Of a stretch of DNA of 64,000 nucleotides, positions 36,090-44,968 are shown one piece after another. The notes beneath the pieces were generated by a model. That model was given only the letters and a program-made list of their open reading frames with translations. It ran no database searches and was not told where the DNA came from. The DNA lies in NCBI RefSeq assembly GCF_900130045.1, contig NZ_FQXT01000003.1, positions 496,001 to 560,000 on the forward strand, written 5' to 3'. The stretch is from Leeuwenhoekiella palythoae. Lineage in GTDB: Bacteria > Bacteroidota > Bacteroidia > Flavobacteriales > Flavobacteriaceae. The position numbers were made by a program, and so were the translations under genes. Within the stretch, counting starts at the first letter, position 1. Each line of letters starts with the position of its first letter.

Positions 36090-36770
36090 GTGAAAAAAAT
36101 CGTTGTACTTACTGGTGCGGGAATTAGCGCCGAGAGCGGACTCAGAACTTTTAGAGATGCAAACGGACTTTGGGAAGGCCATGATGTTATGGAAGTGGCA
36201 AGTCCAGAAGGTTGGCATAAAAACAGAACTCTTGTACTTGACTTTTACAATCAGCGTAGAAGACAGTTAAAAGAAGTACAGCCTAATGCTGCGCATGACG
36301 CTTTAGTAAAACTTGAACATGCGTTTAAAGTAGACATTATTACTCAAAATGTTGACGATTTACACGAACGCGCCGGAAGCTCGTCTGTGATTCATTTGCA
36401 CGGCGAACTTCTAAAAGCCCGAAGTACTCAAGACGAACATCTGGTTCTCGACTGGCACGAAGATATCAAGGAAGGGGATCTCTGTCCTAAAAAAAGTCAG
36501 CTGCGGCCGCATATTGTTTGGTTTGGTGAGATGGTGCCGCTTTTAGATACCGCTGCTGCGTTAACGGCTCAAGTTGATTATATTCTTATTGTAGGAACTT
36601 CAATGCAGGTGTACCCTGCTGCATCTTTGATCAACTATGCCAAGCCTGATGCACAGATCTTTTTTATAGATCCCAAACCCAATATTCACTCACAATCCAA
36701 TTTAAAGGTCTATGCCGAAAAGGCTTCCACCGGTGTTCCTACTGTGGTAACGCAGCTCCTAAATAATTAA
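36090..36770 (+). CDS. cobB: Sir2-family NAD-dependent deacylase
   Basis: The protein has 226 residues from a GTG start at 36090 (read as MKKIVVLTGAGIS); the longer frame would need a TTG. TGAGISAESGLRTFRD binds NAD, TQNVDDLHERAG and HLHGE carry the catalytic histidine, and LRPHIVWFGEM closes the site. Only one of the four usual zinc cysteines remains (DLCPKKSQ), typical of flavobacterial zinc-less sirtuins. It removes acyl groups from lysine. Confidence 0.9.
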   Translation: MKKIVVLTGAGISAESGLRTFRDANGLWEGHDVMEVASPEGWHKNRTLVLDFYNQRRRQLKEVQPNAAHDALVKLEHAFKVDIITQNVDDLHERAGSSSVIHLHGELLKARSTQDEHLVLDWHEDIKEGDLCPKKSQLRPHIVWFGEMVPLLDTAAALTAQVDYILIVGTSMQVYPAASLINYAKPDAQIFFIDPKPNIHSQSNLKVYAEKASTGVPTVVTQLLNN

Positions 36771-36882
36771 GTCTGGCCGTGGTGGCCCAGTTGAGCAATA
36801 CTTCGGTTTGAGCAGTATCTAGTAGCGCTTCGGTGTGAATTAAAGTATAGGATTCTAGCGGCATCGTTTTATGCGTTAGTGC
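36739..36882 (-). other. In-frame continuation of the haem-binding gene after its stop codon
   Basis: After TAA at 36883-36885 the same frame continues for 47 codons to TAG at 36739-36741. The continuation reads ALTHKTMPLESYTLIHTEA and then LLNWATTARL. MPLxSYTxxH and the following helix are the conserved end of the haem-binding (Haem_bd) family. The gap from LNQI to MPL is the normal length with one codon replaced by the stop. The end overlaps the last 32 bases of cobB on the other strand. Confidence 0.7.
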
Positions 36883-37212
36883 TTATATAATTTGATTCAA
36901 TTTCCGGTTCTTCCGCTTTGCGGAATACTGCTCCCATTCTGAAAAATTGAGCTGTTGTTTAGCATTTTGTATATGTTCATCAAGATAAAAACTTGCAGGC
37001 GCCACGTGAGCATACCAGGGATAGGCCGTTTGATCGCTATGGCAGTCGTAACACGCACTTTTTAAAAGTACCGCTACTTCAGTAGTTGGTTTTGTCTCTT
37101 TTAAAAAAGGTTCTAGCGATTCGTATCCTCCTTCATTTTTGTCGATTGGAATAAACTGAATCAATACAAGAGCAACCAAGGCGAAAACTAACAGATGTCT
37201 AATCCAAATCAT
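36883..37212 (-). CDS. Haem-binding domain protein with premature in-frame stop
   Basis: The open frame has 109 residues. One membrane helix (about 4-22) is followed by the haem motif CYDCH (C54, C57, H58) and WYAHVAPASFYLDEHIQNAK, typical of the periplasmic Haem_bd family. The protein stops after KNRKLNQII, whereas relatives continue into MPLxSYTxxH. That part is still encoded in frame just after the stop. The gene is either a recent nonsense mutant, a sequencing error or a truncated but functional form. The haem ligands shown are intact. Confidence 0.75.
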   Translation of the reverse strand: MIWIRHLLVFALVALVLIQFIPIDKNEGGYESLEPFLKETKPTTEVAVLLKSACYDCHSDQTAYPWYAHVAPASFYLDEHIQNAKQQLNFSEWEQYSAKRKNRKLNQII

Positions 37213-37251
37213 AATGTTATTTTTAAGCTACTCTAATTAGGCTATAAAGTT

Positions 37252-37797
37252 ATGACCGAAACACAATGGAAAGATGAAGTTGCATTGATTTCTGCTCGAC
37301 TGAAAGAGCGTGAAGCTTTAGGAAACAAAATACTCAACAATCCCAGCTACATAGAGTTTTCGCTAAAACTGATTCAACAACAAGATCCGCTTATAGCCAC
37401 TAACGCCGCTTATGGTCTGGACATCGCCCTCAGAAAAGATATTACTTTGCTTAAGCCTTATTTAAAGGAGTTTCTTGAGGTCCTTGACCGCAATACCATC
37501 GCAACGGTTTCGAGAATCTTGGCTAAAAGCTGCGAACTTTTAACCACTGCTCACACAAAAAACAATTCTATAGCATTAAACAAAAAAGAGCAACAGCAAC
37601 TGATTACCCGATGCTTTGATTGGCTAATAAACGACGAAAAAGTCGCTGTCAAGGTTTTTGCGATGCAAAGCATTTATAATTTGGTGGACATCGAACCTTG
37701 GATAAAACCGGAGCTCAACGCCCAATTAACGCTTCAATTTGAAAACAGTACTGCTGCTTTTAAATCGAGAGCTTCAAAAATCCTGGCGCTACTCTAG
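37252..37797 (+). CDS. HEAT-like helical repeat protein of unknown function
   Basis: The protein has 181 residues, all helical, with HEAT-type repeats (about 30-175): pairs of amphipathic helices such as SYIEFSLKLIQQQDPLIATN and VAVKVFAMQSIYNLV. No enzyme motif is seen. Flavobacterial relatives are often found just before purB and sometimes carry its name by mistake. It has no signal peptide and is followed by the purB promoter 58 bases downstream. Confidence 0.75.
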   Translation: MTETQWKDEVALISARLKEREALGNKILNNPSYIEFSLKLIQQQDPLIATNAAYGLDIALRKDITLLKPYLKEFLEVLDRNTIATVSRILAKSCELLTTAHTKNNSIALNKKEQQQLITRCFDWLINDEKVAVKVFAMQSIYNLVDIEPWIKPELNAQLTLQFENSTAAFKSRASKILALL

Positions 37798-37855
37798 CTG
37801 CTGCGTTCTGGCTACATTCTTGTAGTTTCTCGTTTGTTGCTAGCAATGAGCTGTG

Positions 37856-37863
37856 TATATTTG
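37856..37863 (+). promoter_or_regulatory. purB promoter (-33 TTTG and -7 TATATTTG)
   Basis: TATATTTG fits the -7 consensus 22 bases before the start codon. TTTG at 37833-37836 lies 19 bases upstream of it, the standard spacing of Bacteroidota promoters. Confidence 0.75.
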
Positions 37864-37885
37864 CGCTTTTAACCAAAAAGCAATT

Positions 37886-39226
37886 ATGTCTTTATCTTTA
37901 GAAGCCGTATCACCTATAGATGGTAGATATGCCAGTAAAACCGAAGCGCTCTCCGCATACTTTTCAGAAAAAGCGCTTATAAAGTACCGCATAAAAGTTG
38001 AAATAGAATATTTTATCGCGCTTTGCGAAATTTCGCTGCCACAACTTAGCGAATTTCCTAAAGAAACGTATCCTAAACTGCGTGCGATCTATGAAGACTT
38101 CACTACCGAAGATGCGCTTAAAGTAAAAGAAATTGAAGGCGTTACCAACCATGATGTAAAGGCCGTAGAGTATTTTATCAAAGAAAAATTTGATGCCTTA
38201 GGGCTTAACGAATCTAAAGAGTTTATTCATTTTGGTCTGACCTCTCAGGATATCAATAATACGGCTATACCGCTGAGTTTAAAAGACGCCACTAATCACG
38301 TTTACCTTCCGCAGCTTTTAGAGGTTGTAGATCATCTAAAACAACTTGCAGATGAGTGGGATGGTATTTCTATGCTTGCGCGTACCCACGGGCAGCCAGC
38401 TTCTCCTACCCGTTTAGGCAAGGAAATTCAGGTATTCATCGTGCGTCTTGAGGAGCAAATAAAACTTTTAAAAGCAGTACCAAGTGCTGCAAAATTTGGT
38501 GGCGCAACCGGAAACTACAACGCGCACCACGTGGCGTATCCGCAAATTGACTGGAAAGCTTTTGGACATTCTTTTGTAAACGGGACACTAAAGTTGCATC
38601 ACTCCTTCCCTACTACACAAATTGAGCATTACGATCATATGGCGGCTTTGTTTGATTCGGTAAAGCGTATAAATACGATTCTGATTGACCTAAACCGCGA
38701 TTTCTGGCAATATATTTCTATGGAATATTTTAAGCAGAAGATTAAAAAAGGTGAAGTAGGTTCTTCGGCGATGCCGCATAAAGTGAATCCTATTGATTTT
38801 GAAAATAGCGAAGGAAACTTAGGAATCGCTAATGCGATCTTAGAACATCTTTCGGCAAAACTTCCTATATCAAGATTACAACGAGATCTTACAGATAGTA
38901 CGGTTTTAAGAAATATTGGCGTGCCTTACGGGCATACTTTGATAGGTTTACAAAGCACCTTAAAAGGCTTGAACAAATTATTGCTTAACGAAAGTAAGTT
39001 TGCTGAAGATCTTGAAGATAATTGGGCGGTGGTTGCTGAAGCGATTCAGACTATTTTACGTAGAGAAGGATACGCAAATCCATATGAGGCTCTAAAAGGA
39101 CTTACACGTACCAATGAGGCGATTACCCAGAATTCTATGCATGCTTTTATAGAAACTTTAGAGGTGAGTAGCGCAATTAAAGACGAGTTAAAAGCGATTA
39201 CTCCGGCTAATTATACCGGTATTTAA
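37886..39226 (+). CDS. purB: Adenylosuccinate lyase
   Basis: The protein has 446 residues from the ATG at 37886 (MSLSLEAVSPIDGRY), which is the standard start. RTHGQPASPTRLGKE and GSSAMPHKVNPIDFENSEGN are the family signatures, and the latter carries the catalytic serine loop. It converts SAICAR to AICAR and adenylosuccinate to AMP in purine synthesis. A small membrane protein starts on the last base of the stop codon. Confidence 0.96.
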   Translation: MSLSLEAVSPIDGRYASKTEALSAYFSEKALIKYRIKVEIEYFIALCEISLPQLSEFPKETYPKLRAIYEDFTTEDALKVKEIEGVTNHDVKAVEYFIKEKFDALGLNESKEFIHFGLTSQDINNTAIPLSLKDATNHVYLPQLLEVVDHLKQLADEWDGISMLARTHGQPASPTRLGKEIQVFIVRLEEQIKLLKAVPSAAKFGGATGNYNAHHVAYPQIDWKAFGHSFVNGTLKLHHSFPTTQIEHYDHMAALFDSVKRINTILIDLNRDFWQYISMEYFKQKIKKGEVGSSAMPHKVNPIDFENSEGNLGIANAILEHLSAKLPISRLQRDLTDSTVLRNIGVPYGHTLIGLQSTLKGLNKLLLNESKFAEDLEDNWAVVAEAIQTILRREGYANPYEALKGLTRTNEAITQNSMHAFIETLEVSSAIKDELKAITPANYTGI

Positions 39227-39390
39227 TGCAGTATAAATTTTCGCTAAATCTAGTTCTGGTAGTACTGCTTTACGCAGGAATACTCATCGCAGGACTCACC
39301 GGAATACTTACAAAAACACCGGTGCTTATAGTTTTAGCGCTTATTTTTCTGATTTTGATCATCAACTTAATAAAAACGAGACGCAAATAA
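39226..39390 (+). CDS. Small two-helix membrane protein
   Basis: This 54-residue frame starts MQYKFSLNLVLVVLLYAGI and has two hydrophobic helices (about 6-26 and 32-50) ending in the positive tail KTRRK. Its ATG shares a base with the purB stop codon (TAATG), so translation is probably coupled. I recognise no family. The tight coupling, membrane pattern and downstream terminator support a real gene. Confidence 0.6.
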   Translation: MQYKFSLNLVLVVLLYAGILIAGLTGILTKTPVLIVLALIFLILIINLIKTRRK

Positions 39391-39405
39391 GCTGCGTCTC
39401 GTTTT
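39372..39405. terminator. Bidirectional terminator
   Basis: AAAACGAGACGCA pairs with TGCGTCTCGTTTT around AATAAGC. It overlaps the end of the small membrane gene and lies just beyond the ackA stop codon. Confidence 0.85.
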
Positions 39406-39408
39406 TAT

Positions 39409-40590
39409 TTAGATCAAATCATATACTTGATTGGCGATCTCTAATTCTTCATTTGTGGGGATTACCAGTACTTTCACTTTAGATGCTTCAGCCTGAATTT
39501 CGCGTAAATTTTTAGAACGCTGGCCATTTAAACTTTCATCTAAAGCAATTCCTAAATAATCCATCTCCTTACAAGCTTTGCTGCGTATCGTACTACTATT
39601 CTCTCCTATTCCGGCGGTGAATACTATAGCATCCAGACTATTTAAAGCAGCCGCATACGCACCGATGTATTTTTTGATTCGATACGCGTTCATATCTAAA
39701 GCAAGCGCACAAGTACGATCTCCAGAAGCTGCTGCAGCCTCAATATCACGCAAATCGCTATGGCCTGTAAGACCTAGCATTCCACTTTTTTTGTTAAGCA
39801 AATCGCTGACTTCTTTGACAGAATAGCCTAAGTGTTCTTGCATAAAGAACACCACACTTTGATCAATATCTCCGGCCCGTGTACCCATAATGAGTCCGTT
39901 TGCGGGGCCAAAACCCAACGAGGTATCAATGGCCTTACCGTCTTTGATCGCGGTCATACTACAACCATTTCCTAAATGAATGGTGATCAGCTTAGCGTAC
40001 GGATTATCAAGATATTCAAGGGCTCTATTACTCACATACTTGTGACTTGTTCCGTGAAAACCGTAAGCGCGAATGCGTGATTCTTCCATCAAATGTTGCG
40101 GAATCGCATATTGATACGCCTTCTGTGGAATACTCTCAAAAAATGCAGTATCAAAAACGCAGACTTGCGGCGCTTTACTAAATAAATGCTCTGCGACTTC
40201 AATACCGGTTAAATTCGCCGGGTTATGTAAAGGTGCCAGTGAAAATAAGCGCTTGATGTTAGCTTTAACCTCATCGTTCACTTTTATGGTTTTGGTAAAC
40301 TGCTTTCCACCGTGTACCACGCGATGCCCCACCGCATCCACTTCATCAGCACTCTTGATAACTCCGATTTCTGCACTCATTAAAAGACTTGCAACTTTTT
40401 GAAGTCCTTCAGCGTGATCTTTAATATCTACCTTTTCAGAAAAATCTGCGGTTTTGGTTTTATAGGAAATGCTTCCGTTTTCGATGCCTATGCGCTCAAC
40501 TACTCCACTAGCCAAGACGTGCGTTTCGGGCATTTGAATAAGCTGAAACTTGATCGAAGAGCTTCCGGAGTTGATTACGAGTATATTCAT
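39409..40590 (-). CDS. ackA: Acetate kinase
   Basis: The protein has 393 residues, the usual size. NSGSSSIKFQLI at the start, HRVVHGG with the catalytic region, FDTAFF, HLGNGCSM and GIGENSS match the ASKHA acetate kinase fold. It makes acetate and ATP from acetyl phosphate. The gene follows pta by 22 bases on the same strand, so it forms an operon for the Pta-AckA pathway. Confidence 0.96.
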   Translation of the reverse strand: MNILVINSGSSSIKFQLIQMPETHVLASGVVERIGIENGSISYKTKTADFSEKVDIKDHAEGLQKVASLLMSAEIGVIKSADEVDAVGHRVVHGGKQFTKTIKVNDEVKANIKRLFSLAPLHNPANLTGIEVAEHLFSKAPQVCVFDTAFFESIPQKAYQYAIPQHLMEESRIRAYGFHGTSHKYVSNRALEYLDNPYAKLITIHLGNGCSMTAIKDGKAIDTSLGFGPANGLIMGTRAGDIDQSVVFFMQEHLGYSVKEVSDLLNKKSGMLGLTGHSDLRDIEAAAASGDRTCALALDMNAYRIKKYIGAYAAALNSLDAIVFTAGIGENSSTIRSKACKEMDYLGIALDESLNGQRSKNLREIQAEASKVKVLVIPTNEELEIANQVYDLI

Positions 40591-40612
40591 TTAAAAAGTT
40601 CTTTGTGAGAAA

Positions 40613-42709
40613 TTAGTTAAAACCTTGCGCTTGAATAGCAGTGATGATCACAGTGTTAAACACATCTTCAATGGTACAACCGCGGCTCAAGTCATTTACC
40701 GGTTTATTGAGCCCTTGCAACATTGGACCAATCGCCAAAGCGCCGGTTTCTCGCTGTACCGCTTTATACGTATTGTTACCCGTATTCAAGTCAGGAAAAA
40801 TCAAAACGCTTGCCTGCCCCGCAACTTCAGAATCAGGTAATTTGCTTTTCCCAATAGCTGCATCAACGGCGGCGTCATATTGAATAGGCCCTTCGATTTT
40901 AAGATCAGGACGTTCTTTTTTTACAATTTCGGTAGCTTCCCGTACGCGATCAACATCTGCACCCTTCCCGGAAGTACCGGAAGAATACGAGAGCATAGCA
41001 ATTTTAGGTTCTATACCAAAAGCGAGACTGCTTTCTGCGGAAGAAATAGCGATCTCAGCCAGTTCTGTAGCCGAAGGATTCGGGTTAATCGCACAATCGC
41101 CAAATACCGAAACGCGATCCTCAAGACACATAAAAAACACCGAAGAAACCACCGAAACACCCGGCTTGGTTTTAATGAACTGAAGCGCTGGTCTGATCGT
41201 ATGCTGCGTCGTATGCGCCGCACCACTTACCATCCCGTCGGCGTGGCCTTTATAAATCATCATCGTACCGTAGTACGAAACATCAGCCATCCAATCCCGG
41301 GCGATATCGCGATTCACGTTTTTATGTTTACGCAGCTCGTAAAAAGTTTCTACGTAATCATCAAAATGTTCAGATTGTACCGGATTGATTACTGTGATTT
41401 TCTCTAAGTCTAAGACTAAACCGAGTTGAACGGCTTTTTCTTTGACTTTTTCAATTTCGCCAAGCAACGTGATCTGAACGATATCTAACTCTACCAATTG
41501 AATGGCCGCGGTTAAAATACGATCATCAGTACCTTCGGGCATCACGATATGTTTTTTAGCCGTACGCGCGCGTTTCATCAGTCCGTATTGAAACATTCTT
41601 GGCGTGATTCCCTTAGGTTTCAAATTGATCAAACGCTCTATGAGTTTATCAAAAGAAACTTCTTTAGAAAACACCGTTAGCGAGGTTTCGATCTTTGGTT
41701 TACTGCTGGCGTAAATCTTAGATTTAATATTCCCGACCCTGTTGGTAACCGAAAACGTTCCGTCATTTACCGAAACGATCGGAACAATTTGCGACAGCCC
41801 TTGTATAAGTTGTAAAATAGGTTCTTCCGGCTTGAGTCCACCGGTTAAGATGATCCCTGAAATACGCGGATAATTGGTAGAAATATTCGCCTGAAGCGCC
41901 CCAAGAATAATATCGGCGCGATCTCCGGGCGTAATTACCAGACTATCTTGCTTAAGATGCGTTAAGTAGTTGCGCAGTTGCATCGCTCCCACACCGAAAT
42001 TTCCGGTTTGATTATCAAGAAATTCAGCACCAAATAAAACTTCACCATCTAATTCTTCAACGATCTCTTTAATAGTTGGATGCGCTAATTTTTCGGTATA
42101 TGGAATCGCAAAAACTTCAACCGAATCCGGCAAAAAGTTGCTAAGGCCATTTTTAGCCACCATTAAATTTTCCTCTTGAACCTTGTTAGCCACCACCGCT
42201 AACACCGAAACATCACGCTCTAAAAAAGAAGTATAGGCAATCTGCAAACTGCCCATAAGTTCATCTTCGGTTTTATTTACGCCGCTTCCGACGAGGATGA
42301 CCGGCAATCCAAGATTTTTGGCGATAAGAACATTCGTATCAAATTCAAAAACGCTTCCTTCTCCTGTAAAATCTGAACCCTCTACCAACACAAAATCAAA
42401 ACGATCTTCGAGATTTTTATACTTCGTAATAATGGTGTCAAGAATTTCACCAGACTTCCCTTTATTCCGTTTTTTGATCAGTTGGCTACTGGTAAACGCA
42501 TAGGCATCTTCATAATCAAGCTTGATATCAAAAAAAGAAAGTACAGTACTGATGTGATTATCTTTACCCGTGCTTTTGCTATCATCAATGATAGGCCTAA
42601 AATAACCCACCTTTGCAGTTTTACCTAAAAGCGTACGCATCAAACCCAGTGAAATAATAGATTTCCCGCTATTGGGTTCGAGTGTCGCGATATAAATACC
42701 TTTATTCAT
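40613..42709 (-). CDS. pta: Phosphate acetyltransferase, long form
   Basis: The protein has 698 residues. An N-terminal dethiobiotin-synthetase-like P-loop domain (TLEPNSGKSIISLGL) and a central DRTGG region precede a catalytic PTA domain (about 370-690) with MPEGTDDRI, SGAAHTTQHTIRPALQ and SYSSGTSGKG. It exchanges CoA for phosphate on acetyl-CoA. The N-terminal regions are regulatory in the long PTA form. It is the first gene of the pta-ackA operon. Confidence 0.95.
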   Translation of the reverse strand: MNKGIYIATLEPNSGKSIISLGLMRTLLGKTAKVGYFRPIIDDSKSTGKDNHISTVLSFFDIKLDYEDAYAFTSSQLIKKRNKGKSGEILDTIITKYKNLEDRFDFVLVEGSDFTGEGSVFEFDTNVLIAKNLGLPVILVGSGVNKTEDELMGSLQIAYTSFLERDVSVLAVVANKVQEENLMVAKNGLSNFLPDSVEVFAIPYTEKLAHPTIKEIVEELDGEVLFGAEFLDNQTGNFGVGAMQLRNYLTHLKQDSLVITPGDRADIILGALQANISTNYPRISGIILTGGLKPEEPILQLIQGLSQIVPIVSVNDGTFSVTNRVGNIKSKIYASSKPKIETSLTVFSKEVSFDKLIERLINLKPKGITPRMFQYGLMKRARTAKKHIVMPEGTDDRILTAAIQLVELDIVQITLLGEIEKVKEKAVQLGLVLDLEKITVINPVQSEHFDDYVETFYELRKHKNVNRDIARDWMADVSYYGTMMIYKGHADGMVSGAAHTTQHTIRPALQFIKTKPGVSVVSSVFFMCLEDRVSVFGDCAINPNPSATELAEIAISSAESSLAFGIEPKIAMLSYSSGTSGKGADVDRVREATEIVKKERPDLKIEGPIQYDAAVDAAIGKSKLPDSEVAGQASVLIFPDLNTGNNTYKAVQRETGALAIGPMLQGLNKPVNDLSRGCTIEDVFNTVIITAIQAQGFN

Positions 42710-42794
42710 GGAGAGGAGAATTGTTTGTGTAAAATTACGATTTCATAAGCAAAGAAGAACCTGATTTAAGTCATTGTTTAAACTAATTCTAAAT

Positions 42795-42823
42795 AAAAAA
42801 AGAGCTCCTTTAGAGCTCTTTTT
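42795..42823. terminator. Terminator of the DUF4252 operon
   Basis: AAAAAGAGCTC and GAGCTCTTTTT flank a 5-base loop, 22 bases beyond the DUF4252 stop codon; symmetric, so it may act on both strands. Confidence 0.82.
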
Positions 42824-42844
42824 ACAATCTACTTTGGATTTTCA

Positions 42845-43381
42845 CTAATTGAAAACATCCATTATACCTTCAAACTGGCCGGTGTTTAATCCTGCACTGC
42901 TTGTATCCATCGTTTCTGCGAAGCGTACCATATCTGCTACGTTCATGTCATCTCCTAAAACACGAGCTAAAACAAAACCTTTATTGTTATCCTGAGCAAA
43001 AACCACCACCTCGTCAATTGCGTCCTCGTCTCCTTTGATAAAAATACGCATACGTTGTTCGGTACTACCCAGCTTCATCAACTCATCGTAATGATCTCCT
43101 TTTAAAATTGCTTTTACCTTTCCGGTTTCCGAAGTATAAAAAGCGGTATCCTTAAGGGAATATGCCAACAAATTAATTTTCTTTACTGACGCTATCACCT
43201 TTTTTTGTTCAGGTGAAAGCGTTTCACTCTTAGGACTGATCAAACTTGTAGGCAGATCAACCATAATAAAGTCGTCGTTTTCTTTACTGTCTATATAATA
43301 TTCTTGCAAAGACTGCTGGTTATTGCAGCTCATCAATGTCGCAACAACTACAAACAGCAAACTAAATTTGAATAATTTCAT
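42845..43381 (-). CDS. DUF4252 lipoprotein
   Basis: The protein has 178 residues with a lipobox (VVATLMSC, Cys19). The DUF4252 domain covers the rest, with SLKDTAFYTSETGKVKAIL and RIFIKGDEDAIDEVVVFAQD segments. It is the last of four tightly spaced genes (sigma factor, anti-sigma-like, DUF4252, DUF4252) and is a paralogue of its neighbour, 1 base away. Function unknown; the operon suggests an envelope stress response. Confidence 0.87.
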   Translation of the reverse strand: MKLFKFSLLFVVVATLMSCNNQQSLQEYYIDSKENDDFIMVDLPTSLISPKSETLSPEQKKVIASVKKINLLAYSLKDTAFYTSETGKVKAILKGDHYDELMKLGSTEQRMRIFIKGDEDAIDEVVVFAQDNNKGFVLARVLGDDMNVADMVRFAETMDTSSAGLNTGQFEGIMDVFN

Positions 43382-43382
43382 C

Positions 43383-43907
43383 TTAATTGACTTTTACGTT
43401 TTTCAACTCATCGCTTCCCTTAAAGTTGATGCTATTGGCAATTTTCCCGATTTCTTTAAGGTCTATATTTCCAGTGATCTTGATAAGAACGGTATCGTCA
43501 TCATTAGTTTCTCCGTCAATAAACATTAAAAATTCGCTTACAAAGTCATCACTTTTGCCAGGCTTGTAGTAAAAATTTACGTTCTTACCATCGTCCTTCA
43601 CGCTCATAAGTTGCTCTAACTTTTCGCTAGCTTTATACGAGCTAAATTCTGCTTTCATCGCTTTTGCTGCGTTAGTATTTTTAGTAGAAAACAACTTTAT
43701 ATCTTCAAGGCTATTGACCATATCGATATAATTTTTCATTTCAGGATCGTTAGAATCAAGATCCATCTTTCCTAGCAATTTGAACATCTTTTGATTCATG
43801 ACCAATGAGGTCACGTCTTTCATATCTTCAAATCTGTCAAAGCTCTTTTGGGCATAAGTGCTAAAGCTTAAGCCTACTAACATTAGGGTAATTACTAATT
43901 TATTCAT
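43383..43907 (-). CDS. Secreted DUF4252 protein
   Basis: The protein has 174 residues from the ATG at 43907 (MNKLVITLMLVGLSFSTYAQ, signal peptide); the longer frame would overlap the upstream gene. The DUF4252 domain includes FEDMKDVTSLVMNQKMFKLL and LIKITGNIDLKEIGKIANSI. It has no lipobox, unlike its paralogue one base downstream. It is the third gene of the sigma-factor operon. Confidence 0.87.
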   Translation of the reverse strand: MNKLVITLMLVGLSFSTYAQKSFDRFEDMKDVTSLVMNQKMFKLLGKMDLDSNDPEMKNYIDMVNSLEDIKLFSTKNTNAAKAMKAEFSSYKASEKLEQLMSVKDDGKNVNFYYKPGKSDDFVSEFLMFIDGETNDDDTVLIKITGNIDLKEIGKIANSINFKGSDELKNVKVN

Positions 43908-43923
43908 CGTTTTTTGATTTTGA

Positions 43924-44361
43924 TTATTTTTTAATTTCATTGGCCGTTTCTTCAAAAGTGTCTAGCTTATCAAGCTGACCGGTGCTTTTATTCATAAAGT
44001 TACCCATCATAAACAGCGCTTGTTTTGTTTTTAATGCTGCTACATCAGGATCTTTATAAGTACCCAAATCGTGCTCAGAAGCTTGCCTTTGATTAAAGGT
44101 TAAAAAGAGACCTACACACAGGATGATACTTGCGGCCACAGGCACCCAGCGCCAAGATCTTTTTGTTTCCGGCAGTACTATCGTACGGTTAAAGCCCTCC
44201 TCTTTAGCTTTGGCAAAAGCCCCAAAGATGGGCACGTACTCTGCCAGATGCGGAGCCACTTTATCACTAGTAAAGTACTCCTGCAACTGTGCTTCTTGCT
44301 CTAAGGTCGTTTCCCCCTCAAAGTAAAGCTCAAGCAGTTGTTCTATTTTATTTAATTCCAT
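43924..44361 (-). CDS. Putative anti-sigma factor
   Basis: The protein has 145 residues. The N-terminal 60 residues are helical (IEQLLELYFEGETTLEQEAQLQEYF), one membrane helix spans about 71-90 (VPVAASIILCVGLFLTF) and a short charged C-terminus follows. It overlaps the sigma gene upstream by 14 bases and is 16 bases from the DUF4252 gene. It lacks a zinc motif. The anti-sigma role is inferred from its topology and position. Confidence 0.75.
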   Translation of the reverse strand: MELNKIEQLLELYFEGETTLEQEAQLQEYFTSDKVAPHLAEYVPIFGAFAKAKEEGFNRTIVLPETKRSWRWVPVAASIILCVGLFLTFNQRQASEHDLGTYKDPDVAALKTKQALFMMGNFMNKSTGQLDKLDTFEETANEIKK

Positions 44362-44857
44362 AGTTGTGTTTTTTTAACAATTGTTCGCGTATTGTTTTTC
44401 GAGCTCTAGACAGCGTAACACGTACCGCTGTTTCATTTAAATCTAATTCTTTGGCAATTTCACTATTAGAATATTGTTCAACATCCCGCATATGTAATAT
44501 TAATCGTTGTTGCTCGGGTAATTCTTTCATCAATTCTAGTACCCAATTTACACTGTCATTATTTTCACTGGTTTTAACCGTATTGTAATGCTGATCTTCA
44601 TAGTTGCTGTGGACCAGCTGCAAATTGCTACTGCTTTTTGCTTTGAGCTTGTCGTAACAATAATTTTTAGTCATCGTTACCGCAAAAGCTTCAATACTGC
44701 GCAACTTTTTTATCTTCATACGGTTAGACCACAGTTTGATAAGAATCTCTTGAGTGGCATCTTGCGCTTCATCTTCAGACACCAGCAAACGCTTTGCCAA
44801 GCGATACAGCCGATCCTGAATAGGAGTTACCTGTGCTAAAAACTCTTTTTGATTCAT
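44348..44857 (-). CDS. ECF-type RNA polymerase sigma factor
   Basis: The protein has 169 residues. Region 2 (QDATQEILIKLWSNRMKI and SIEAFAVTMTKNYCYDKLK) and a region 4 helix-turn-helix (YSNSEIAKELDLNETAVRV) are complete. It heads the operon with an anti-sigma-like gene and two DUF4252 genes. Its gene is divergent from tandem S41 peptidase genes, which may belong to its regulon; this is inference. Confidence 0.93.
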   Translation of the reverse strand: MNQKEFLAQVTPIQDRLYRLAKRLLVSEDEAQDATQEILIKLWSNRMKIKKLRSIEAFAVTMTKNYCYDKLKAKSSSNLQLVHSNYEDQHYNTVKTSENNDSVNWVLELMKELPEQQRLILHMRDVEQYSNSEIAKELDLNETAVRVTLSRARKTIREQLLKKHNYGIK

Positions 44858-44968
44858 TCTTACTAGCGGTTAATTACAAGGATGACGATCCTCTATAAAT
44901 TTTGTTACATTAAAAAGTATAAATACAATAATACCGCTAAATTTAGAGTTGATTAGTAAATTGCTGAA

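Noticed and set aside
40880-41407. 175-codon plus-strand open frame inside pta
   Set aside because: It is antisense to a fully conserved pta catalytic domain, has no recognisable motif and looks like a shadow of that gene's codon use.
44879-44892. AGGAT-GACG-ATCCT inverted repeat in front of the second ECF sigma gene
   Set aside because: A 5-bp stem in a short AT-rich gap is expected by chance, and no promoter element aligns with it.
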